Below, piece after piece: positions 1 through 8,800 of a DNA stretch of 53,616 bases (the first letter of the stretch is position 1; every line of letters begins with the position of its first letter). Below the pieces are notes generated by a model. It was not told the DNA's origin. It was given only the letters and a program-made list of their open reading frames with translations, and made no database searches. Location: assembly GCA_017608505.1 (NCBI GenBank), contig JAFCFT010000006.1, positions 1 through 53,616 of the forward strand, written 5' to 3'. The translations under genes were made by a program, and so were the position numbers. The DNA comes from Candidatus Parvarchaeota archaeon. Lineage in GTDB: Archaea; Nanobdellota; Nanobdellia; WJKC01.

Positions 1-12
1 TAAAAACAATTG

Positions 13-30
13 GATGTCCACTTGGACATC
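13..30. repeat. short perfect hairpin GATGTCC-ACTT-GGACATC
   Basis: 7-bp arms read directly at 13-19 and 24-30; function unknown. Confidence 0.5.
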
Positions 31-161
31 ACCTCCGACTTTTACTTATTAAATTTTACATAACTAAAAATAAGAAACTGGGAAAATAAAAACACAATTA
101 ATGTCACTTAACCGTTGCAATGCAAAATTATTTAAGTCAGCGCCTTTAAACTTTAAAAATA

Positions 162-1877
162 ATGAATTTGGAAGAATTCATTGCAAAATACGACGATAAA
201 ATGAACTTTAGCGAGAAATATTTTCTTAAAAACATTCTTGTAAAAGTTATTGGAGAAAAAAATCTAGAATACGTAGTCCCCCAAAAAGAATTCATAGATT
301 CTGAACAAAAATGCAGGAGAATTGACTTTGCAATTGAAACTTTAAGCAACAAATATGCTATTGAAGTGGACGGGTACACGTATCATGCAGGGCCTAAAGT
401 CACTCCTAAAAAGCACAGCGACGACATAAAAAGGCAAAACGACATAATTAATGCTGGATACAAGGTCTTAAGATTTACTTGGGACTTAATTAAAAATTCG
501 CCTCAAAAGTGCGTTGAACAGTTAAAACAAGCTTTTGCAAACGACGAATTTTGCGGAACATTTTGCAGGTATTGCGGAGAAAGAATAAGCGATTTTAAAG
601 AAAAATGCAGCTATTGCGGGACAGAAATTGACAGCAATTTTGGGATTCCTGCAAAAGAATGGGGAGAATACTTAAAAGAAAAAGAAGGGAAAAGGCATGC
701 AGGAATGGAAATGTGGAATGGACGCATAAAAAAACTGCAGATATACAAGTACCGCCTAAAGGAAATGCCAAAAGGAATAGAAAACTTAAGAGAACTAGAA
801 GAACTGTGTTTAAATGAAAATTATATTAGGAAAATAGAGAATTTAGAGAACTTGGAAAATTTGAAAATACTTTGGTTGCCGTATAATAGCATTGAAAAAA
901 TTGAGGGGCTTGAAAACTTGACAAAATTGGAAGAGTTGCGCTTAGAAGGAAACAAAATTAGAAAAATAGAAAATCTTGAAAACTTAAGAAATTTGAAAGT
1001 GTTGCTGTTATTTGAAAATGAAATAAGCAAGATAGAAGGCTTAGACAATTTATGGGATTTAGAAGTTCTTTATATAGGGGACTACGTGAGCAAAATAGAA
1101 GGCTTAGAAGAATTAGAGAACTTAAAGGACTTAATGATTGGTTACGAAGTAAACAGAATGAATGATATAAGAGAACAAGTTTCTGCCTTAACTTTAAAAA
1201 AGCTGTGGCTTGGATATAACAAAATAAGAAAAATAGAAGGACTTGAAGGGCTCTATCACTTGGAATTGCTTGAGTTAAAAGGAAACAAAATCAACAAAAT
1301 TGAGGGACTTTATGAACTTGTAAGATTAGAAGAGCTGTATTTAGGCAACAATAATATAAGCAAAATAGAGGGCTTAAGCGAATTGTCAAATCTTAAGTAT
1401 CTTGATTTAAGCAACAACAATATTAGAAAAATAGAAGGGCTTGACGAATTAATAAATCTTGAAACGCTGGATTTAAGCAACAACAATATTAGAAAAATAG
1501 AAGGGCTTGAAAATCTAGATAAATTAAAAACCCTGCATATAGGATACAACAAAATTGAAAAAAATGATCCAGAAATCAAGAAATTAAGAGATAAAGGAGT
1601 GCATGTGTCCTTTTCAAAAGATTCTAATACAGATCTTATAAAGGAACTTGATAGTTTTGAAAAATCGCTTTTAGATTCTTTGCAAATTATTGAAACTAAT
1701 CTGGAAAACTGCCTTAAGCAGAATATGCTTGACAGAGAAAAAGCATTAAAGGTGCAAAACCTGCTTGTAAAATGCCAAGAGTTTTCTAAGGAGATAAGTG
1801 CAGGAAATTTTTCAGAAGAATTTTTCAGCAAAATGTATGAATTCAAAGAAGAAATCGAAAGCCTGCGTTTATTTTAA
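162..1877 (+). CDS. DUF559/Vsr-like (PD-(D/E)XK-type) domain + zinc ribbon + SDS22-like leucine-rich repeat protein
   Basis: N-term RRIDFAIETLSNKYAIEVDGYTYH...DDIKRQNDIINAGYKVLRFTWDLI resembles DUF559; CRYCGERISDFKEKCSYCG zinc ribbon; about ten 22-aa LRRs (LxxLxLxxNxIxKIEGLxxL); C-terminal coiled coil. Confidence 0.8.
   Translation: MNLEEFIAKYDDKMNFSEKYFLKNILVKVIGEKNLEYVVPQKEFIDSEQKCRRIDFAIETLSNKYAIEVDGYTYHAGPKVTPKKHSDDIKRQNDIINAGYKVLRFTWDLIKNSPQKCVEQLKQAFANDEFCGTFCRYCGERISDFKEKCSYCGTEIDSNFGIPAKEWGEYLKEKEGKRHAGMEMWNGRIKKLQIYKYRLKEMPKGIENLRELEELCLNENYIRKIENLENLENLKILWLPYNSIEKIEGLENLTKLEELRLEGNKIRKIENLENLRNLKVLLLFENEISKIEGLDNLWDLEVLYIGDYVSKIEGLEELENLKDLMIGYEVNRMNDIREQVSALTLKKLWLGYNKIRKIEGLEGLYHLELLELKGNKINKIEGLYELVRLEELYLGNNNISKIEGLSELSNLKYLDLSNNNIRKIEGLDELINLETLDLSNNNIRKIEGLENLDKLKTLHIGYNKIEKNDPEIKKLRDKGVHVSFSKDSNTDLIKELDSFEKSLLDSLQIIETNLENCLKQNMLDREKALKVQNLLVKCQEFSKEISAGNFSEEFFSKMYEFKEEIESLRLF
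1404..1510 (+). repeat. perfect 41-nt direct repeat, 66-nt period, inside the LRR region
   Basis: gatttaagcaacaacaatattagaaaaatagaagggcttga at 1404-1444 and 1470-1510. Confidence 0.9.
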
Positions 1878-2699
1878 AAGCTCAAGAAAATTAAGCATCA
1901 AGTCGTATGGGAGCAGTGAGTGTTTGTTTAAGGAGAAACGAATTAACGTATTATTCACTATTGCAGACGCCGTGCTTGTAGAGCTGTTGCAGTAAGTGAC
2001 AATGCCTTCTTTAAATGAAGTCGCAGCAGGGGTTTGATTGCACATAAGCCAAGTTCCTCTAAGATTTTGGGGAGTCGCAGTAACAATAATGCTAATTAGT
2101 GTTGAATTTGTAATAAAAGTGTTATTGCTCGAATAATAATCGCAAGTTTTTGCAAAAGAATCTGACACAACGCTTGAAAATGCATCCACGCCTGCAAGTT
2201 TTAAGGCTTCTTCTCCATAGTAATACTTGCATGAAGTCACGCCATTAGAATATGTTTGTTTTGGGAATCTTTCAACAAAAAGAGACGCGTTTGTGCGAAT
2301 AAACTTATTTGAAAATTCTTTTGCAGTTTCATTTGCAAGAAAATTAAACAAAGTATTGTAAAGATAATCTGTTTCATTTTCAGAAAGCTCGTATTCCATA
2401 GATGCAATTTCTGAAACGCCTTTAAATATGTTCTCGTATTCTTTCTCTGTGCAATTAAAGTCCTCAGGAAGCGCAATTAAGGAGGATATAAGTTCAGGAG
2501 ATTTGTTTAATCCTGCAAGCGCTTTGCTAACAGACCCAAAAAATTCGCCAGTTGAAAGGCATTTATACAATGCACTTTCCGGTTTTTCAAGTGGAGGACG
2601 CATTGTAAGAAACAAGCTAAATAGCAATCCAATTAAAATTATAATTATCGCTGTCATGCCTTTTAAAATAAATTTTGGATTCATGGCAATGAACTCCAA
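1869..2699 (-). CDS. hypothetical membrane-anchored extracytoplasmic protein
   Basis: long ORF, one N-terminal TM (MTAIIIILIGLLFSLFLT), Cys-containing ectodomain with many NxT/S; true start may be the internal MNPKF. Confidence 0.65.
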   Translation of the reverse strand: MEFIAMNPKFILKGMTAIIIILIGLLFSLFLTMRPPLEKPESALYKCLSTGEFFGSVSKALAGLNKSPELISSLIALPEDFNCTEKEYENIFKGVSEIASMEYELSENETDYLYNTLFNFLANETAKEFSNKFIRTNASLFVERFPKQTYSNGVTSCKYYYGEEALKLAGVDAFSSVVSDSFAKTCDYYSSNNTFITNSTLISIIVTATPQNLRGTWLMCNQTPAATSFKEGIVTYCNSSTSTASAIVNNTLIRFSLNKHSLLPYDLMLNFLELLK

Positions 2700-5600
2700 G
2701 ACAGCAAATTATAATCAGGACTTCTGTCCCTATGGCCTGACTGCCAATTGTTTGAGTGGCTAGTGTATCTTAATACGGAATTCCTATCATAAGCGTACGC
2801 CCAGTTATGGCATAATTGATACTCGTAATCGCATGAATAATATTCTGTTTTGTATGTTGGTTTGCAATTGCAAAGAGCATTCCAATCAGCACAAAACCAA
2901 CAAACAAAACTTTTGTCACACTCTCCACAAGAATCATCAACCACTTCGCGACTGCATGTACTATGCGTTTCAAGGCACTTGTAAGGACTGCCTTCTTTGA
3001 CTTTGCACACTTTATCAACAGTTTTTGTATCATAATGATAAACTTCAAAACATCCTCCTTTTGAAGTAATTCCTGCATCAGGGTAACTTTCAAGGCTCCC
3101 AAAAGAAGAGCAATCATCATCACTCCAGCATGCAACATTTTCCCAGCCTGCGCATTTGTTTCCGTTTGCGCTTAAGAAACAATAAGGAGCCTTCCAGCGA
3201 AAGTTGGCAGTGTCTTTTTCTTCTTGACAATCAGAATTTGTGCAGCATTCTGCACATTCAGTGCTGCACTCGTCTGAAATCAAAACACATTTGCCATTTA
3301 CACAATCATATGTTTTTTTATTATCTCCATAACAACAATTTGGATGTCCTGGACAATACAATTGGTTGCAATTTTCAACATTTATGCACTCTGCTCCAGG
3401 ATACCACTCACCACTGGAACATAAACCCATATTATTTTTCCAAAAATCCAATGAGCCGTCAATTAAGCCTTTGTCGCAGCAAGCATATTCAGGGTTGCTT
3501 GTGTCGCCAACCCATGTGCCTCCGGCAGTTTCGCAGGCGCATTGAGAAGAATCTTCATCTGCAAACAATGCGCCGTCGCAACAAATAAGACCTGAAAAAT
3601 CGTACCAGGCTTCAGAACCCAAGTCGCAAGAAGTAATGTCAATGCTTATTTCTTTTTCATTTGCAATCGCAGGCTCTGGAGAAGCGTATTTTCTAATGCG
3701 AACCCAATCAACATAAACAGCATCGTCTCCTAAGTATGCATCAAATCCAGCACGCAATGGAGACGTCGCAACACTACTGCTCATTCTTGAAATTGTTTTG
3801 GACCCATAAGTTAATGTTTCATATTTTTTCTTGAGATTAAGCCATGTGAATTTTAAAGTGCCATATCTCCCTCTAGAAAAATCAAGATGTATTCCAGTAG
3901 GGTATCCCCTTCCGTCTGCAAGATAAAACAATGAATTCTCCCAATATGCAGTCGCACGTTGGTTGGGAGAATTTGGAAAATCTCCAAATCCAAATTGAAA
4001 ACTGGTAAATGTTTTAAGTCTTGTTTCAAAAATCAAAGGGGGATTAAATAATTTTTTAGACTCTATAAAACCATGTTTGTTAATTTTAACTAACGAACTG
4101 CCATATAATCTTGCTGCATTGTGGGCATACCATTGATTCCCCAAGGGACCGTTAAAATCATCATACAACTCAAAAATATCTTTGGGCTGACTAGCAGACG
4201 AAGTGTATCTTAGGTCTTTGCCATAATACATGCGTATTGTTTCTGTGCCAGACGCAGGGATTTTTGGAACTTTAATCCATATAATAGTAGTGTGTGTATT
4301 GCACCCTGATTCTATGTAATAAGGAATATTCTCTCCAGAAGAAGTGACAAATTTGATGCCGCTGCAGTCACTATTCATTTTGCCTGAGGAAATCAAAGAG
4401 TAAGTGTCAATAACAAGCTTTACTTGATAATCTAAAAGGTCTGTGCCTGATTGCTCAGCTAATGTGATATCTTTTCCAATATATATTGTCTTTGTAGTGC
4501 ATACAGGGTCAGAGGACAACTTGCAAGTTTTTGCCTTTTCCTCTGATCCATAAGTAAGAATAGGATTTCTGTCAACATTATATTTCACAGAAGAAGGAAT
4601 GTTAGTGTTTATAGAGTTGGACGCGTAGAGACTGTCATAATACATTCTTATTTTAGCATTTTTGCGCAAAGAAGATAGAAAACCGCCACCGCCAAAAAGA
4701 ACATTCGCAACCTTTACAAGAAAGCTTTTATCATTTTCATAATAAAACTCTGTTTCTTTATATTTTCCATCAAGGCCTTTTAAATAAAATTTTATATCTA
4801 CATAATCAAGCCGTCCATAGCGCTCGTGATACAATTCAAGTATCTCGTCATGGCTTAAAGCCCTGTTATATATGCGTATCTCATCAATAGTTCCATTAAA
4901 ATAGAGCATTGAACCTCCGCGTGAAGCAAGATAAAGATTTGCAGAATTGACAGTAGTTCCAGTAGTGGTATCTTTAGCAAATGCGTCTAATTTGCCATCG
5001 ATGTACAAGTACATGATTCGTGAATATGAATCAACTACGCCAACAACATGATGCCACCTGCCATCATTAATCTTTGTAACACTGATAACGGCAGGGTTGT
5101 GAGTTCCATCATATCTTGCAAATTCAACAACATCCCCCATATAATATCTAAAAACAAAAGAATAGGGTCCCCCAGCTGAAGTCCACTTTTCAAGGATGGC
5201 GTCTTGATTTGCGTTGCCATCGCCGCTTTTAACCCAAAAAGAAATTGTAAATGAATCATAAGTATTAAAATTACAAGAACTCCCAGGAAGAGATGCATAA
5301 TCGTCAATGCCATCAAACTTAAGACCTTCACCTTTTTCCCGATATCCGGCTGAATATTGCGCTTCATGAACATATTGTGCATTGTATCCGTTGCCAGAAG
5401 AATCAAAAGCATTGCTACTAAAATGGTAAGATGCAACGAGACCTGTTGTATCATAAGTTTTAGGATCAATTGAAATAAAAGAGTTATATCTCAAGTATTT
5501 AACAGATATTAATTTTCTCTTATTATAACTAGAATCGTCCCAATTAAAAGTCATTTCAAAATTTATGCAGTCGTCTCCACAGCAATTGCGTTCCCCACCA

Positions 5601-5836
5601 AGCCCAGCGTATTCACCCAAGTATTCGGATTTACAGCAGTCTATGTCATTATCTCCATAATTTGAGTATAAAGAAGGGACAATACCTTTCTCAGTGTAAT
5701 CCATATAACAAAATTTATCTGGAAAATCGTAAGAAAAAGGTCCAGAAGGTTTGGTTGAATAATTGTATGTGATGCTAAAACAAGGACTAAATAAAAATAA
5801 GAAAATTACAGTCCAAATTAAGATTCTATAGTTCAT
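2681..5836 (-). CDS. secreted LamG + DUF2341 surface protein with Cys-rich C-terminus
   Basis: signal peptide MNYRILIWTVIFLFLFSPCFS; LamG (LVASYHFSSNAFDSSGNGYNA...NGTIDEIRIYNRALSHDEI); DUF2341-like (DYQVKLVIDTYSL...GTETIRMYYGKDLR). Confidence 0.85.
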   Translation of the reverse strand: MNYRILIWTVIFLFLFSPCFSITYNYSTKPSGPFSYDFPDKFCYMDYTEKGIVPSLYSNYGDNDIDCCKSEYLGEYAGLGGERNCCGDDCINFEMTFNWDDSSYNKRKLISVKYLRYNSFISIDPKTYDTTGLVASYHFSSNAFDSSGNGYNAQYVHEAQYSAGYREKGEGLKFDGIDDYASLPGSSCNFNTYDSFTISFWVKSGDGNANQDAILEKWTSAGGPYSFVFRYYMGDVVEFARYDGTHNPAVISVTKINDGRWHHVVGVVDSYSRIMYLYIDGKLDAFAKDTTTGTTVNSANLYLASRGGSMLYFNGTIDEIRIYNRALSHDEILELYHERYGRLDYVDIKFYLKGLDGKYKETEFYYENDKSFLVKVANVLFGGGGFLSSLRKNAKIRMYYDSLYASNSINTNIPSSVKYNVDRNPILTYGSEEKAKTCKLSSDPVCTTKTIYIGKDITLAEQSGTDLLDYQVKLVIDTYSLISSGKMNSDCSGIKFVTSSGENIPYYIESGCNTHTTIIWIKVPKIPASGTETIRMYYGKDLRYTSSASQPKDIFELYDDFNGPLGNQWYAHNAARLYGSSLVKINKHGFIESKKLFNPPLIFETRLKTFTSFQFGFGDFPNSPNQRATAYWENSLFYLADGRGYPTGIHLDFSRGRYGTLKFTWLNLKKKYETLTYGSKTISRMSSSVATSPLRAGFDAYLGDDAVYVDWVRIRKYASPEPAIANEKEISIDITSCDLGSEAWYDFSGLICCDGALFADEDSSQCACETAGGTWVGDTSNPEYACCDKGLIDGSLDFWKNNMGLCSSGEWYPGAECINVENCNQLYCPGHPNCCYGDNKKTYDCVNGKCVLISDECSTECAECCTNSDCQEEKDTANFRWKAPYCFLSANGNKCAGWENVACWSDDDCSSFGSLESYPDAGITSKGGCFEVYHYDTKTVDKVCKVKEGSPYKCLETHSTCSREVVDDSCGECDKSFVCWFCADWNALCNCKPTYKTEYYSCDYEYQLCHNWAYAYDRNSVLRYTSHSNNWQSGHRDRSPDYNLLSWSSLP

Positions 5837-5840
5837 TTAA

Positions 5841-8800
5841 TTACTCACCCGTGCAATAAAAGTCAAATTTTGGAACTGTATAATCTCTAGCATAATACTG
5901 CGTTCTTATTTTGCCAGCAACATATGTGCCTTTTTCTGGATCGCATAAATGCATTTTTCCGTCATAACAAAAGAGATTTTTGTCTATCATGAATGAATCA
6001 TCATCATAAGGATAACTATCATCAAAAGGGTTTTCAAATTTATCATTAAACAGCACGGCGGTTTGACTGCCTGTATCAAAAGCTATGTCATCATAATTAT
6101 TAGCATCAAAATCGCCAACAACTACATAGTGAATTTTTTCGTCAAAATAATAAGGTTTGTATATAAAACTGCCTAAGCGATTGTATAAAATATTAAGCGC
6201 GCCTATGCCTAAAGGCTCACTAATATCAAGCGTAGTATTAAAAATCCTGGTATGATATGATATTGCAACTAAATCTGGCAAGCCGTCGTCATCAAAATTT
6301 CCAACTGCAAGATTGCTTATTTTATCATTATACCAATAGCTATTAGTCTCATCATATATCCTGGTCTCATAACTAGCCCCTTTCTCAAATTCGGCATTGC
6401 CCTTGTTAATAAAAGTGCCAACGACATTTTTATTAGAGCCTGCAAAATCCATATATCCATCATTATTAAAATCTGCAGCAATTAAGTTTTCCCAAGAGCC
6501 GTAGTCGTATGAAGTTTTTGTAAAATCATTTTGTCCATTGTTTATTAATATGTGCAATTTTCCGTTTGAAGACACGACTATATCCACTAACAAGTCATTA
6601 TTAAAGTCGCTAAATACCCAACCATGTATTTTGCCGTCGAAGTTTATCATTTTGCCTTCATTTAAAAGCCCTGTGCCATCATTAAAAAATACTATCATCC
6701 TATATAGGCTATAGACGCGTCCTATCACAACATATGCATCTAAAAATCCATCATTATTTATATCCAAAATACCATGATTAAGAATGCTACTGCCTTCTTC
6801 AGTAACACTGTCATAAAGCCTTCTAAAAACATTATAAACAGGATTTTTATCTAAAAAAGCGTCAGTAAAAATTTTTAAGTCGTCCTTCACAACAATCAAC
6901 TCATCTTTGCCATCGTTATTTAAATCGCCACTTGCTAGATAACTATTTTTTTTATCGTATATGCCGCGAGTCAACTTAAAAGAAAAACTGCCAAGTCCAT
7001 CGCCTTCAAGAAAATAGATCGCGGGCTCGGAATCATATTTGCTTGATGAAACTGCAATATCCATTATGCCATCATTATTAAAATCAGTTAAAACAAAATC
7101 AGCACCCCACCAAGTAAAAGGAAAATACAAATCAAGAGTATCTGTAAAAGCGCCATTGCCATCATTTGAGAAAACTCTTAAAAAAGGTGCGCGTCTATCA
7201 GAAGATTCGTAATATTCACCAACGCCTTCTCTTGAAAGCAAATCTAGGTCGCCATCATTGTCGACATCATAAGGTATAAGGTCTTTAGAATATCTAGAGC
7301 CATAAATCTTCTTTTCAAAAGTGCCATCTCCTTTATTTAAAAGTATTATTAATTTGCTTGAATGAGCAACTGCAAGGTCCAAATCTCCGTCGCTGTCAAA
7401 ATCTCCAGACACCACATCATACGCCCTTGGTTGAGATTGGCAATATGGGTAAGTGTAAAGATTTATTTTGTTGTTTGTGAATGCACCATTTCCATCTCCA
7501 AAAAATATCAATAGTCTCTCGTAATGCGAACGATAACTACCCCTGCAGGTTTGGTCCACAACAGCTATGTCGCCGTTGCCGTCATTATTGAAATCGCCAG
7601 CAGTAATGCCATAATATTTATTTGTTAAAGTATTATATCTAATTGGTGAAGCAAATGTCCCGTCACCGTTATTAAATAATATGTCTTCTTGAGTTGCAAT
7701 ATCTAAATAGCCGTCATTATTAAAATCGTAGATTACAATTTTTGTGCCTGCAGCATCATATTTTTGCAGGTTATCAAATGTTCCGTCCCCTTTATTTAAA
7801 AGAACTTCCACACCGCTTGTTGCAATGTCTAAGTAACCATCGTTGTTTAAATCCGCAGTTACAACATCAGTCTTTGCAGAACTTAAAGTGTATTCATCAG
7901 CTTCAACATAAGACCCGTCCTGATTGCTAAGGGATATTTCAAGCCCGTAACTATGTGATTTAAACAAGTCTGGATGGCCATCATTGTTAAAGTCATATGT
8001 TTTTTGCGGAGCATTGCCATCTTCCATAAATGTTCTGTCACCATTGCTTGCGTAAATAGTGTTGCCAATTGAAAGGTCAGGCAACCCATCATTTGTATAG
8101 TCCTTCGCATCTAAATTTCCTGTTGCATTTAGATACCTGATATCAGGCTTATATTCTATATCATCACCACAACATACAGGTTCATTTATTCCCTTTTCAA
8201 GAAATTCCCCATTAATTTTAATAGCATCTATGTTTAAATAAACATCAGAGCACGTAACACCAATATACAATGCTTTAGGTTTCTTGTTGTTTGAACTTAA
8301 TTTTAAATCAAACCAATTTTTAGAGGTGCCTGGGTCAGAATCTTCAGGCCACCAATAATCGCATCCGCCACTATAATATAACATAGCGCTGATGCAATAC
8401 TTTCTAGATCTAAAATCTTTATTAGACCACCCATATATTTTAATGCTGTCTATCTTGTCATACGATGATAAATCTATTTTTAAATACGATTGGTACCTTG
8501 CCCCCCTGTAATCACAGCCCATACGTTCTGTATGCGAGTCTGGGTTAATGTCTTTTATACTAGCATACCTGCCATCTGGAAAACCAATATTGTCTTTATT
8601 TGAAACTTCAAAACCAGACACAAAATCGTACCCTGTCATTCGCTTTGGCAAGAGCCAGGTTCCACCATACATGGCTTCGCAACAGGCCTGGCTTACATCG
8701 CCGTCAGCGCAAAATTCCACGCCAACTGCCTGGCAATTGTTTGAATAATCCGTATCATCATCGTATTCGCTTCTTACGCAGACATAAAGCATGTGGCGGT

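Noticed and set aside
821-1846. Minus-strand ORFs (75 aa, 178 aa) antisense to the LRR gene
   Set aside because: Leu/Ser/Phe/Ile-rich translations typical of the antisense of a repetitive Lys/Glu-rich coding region
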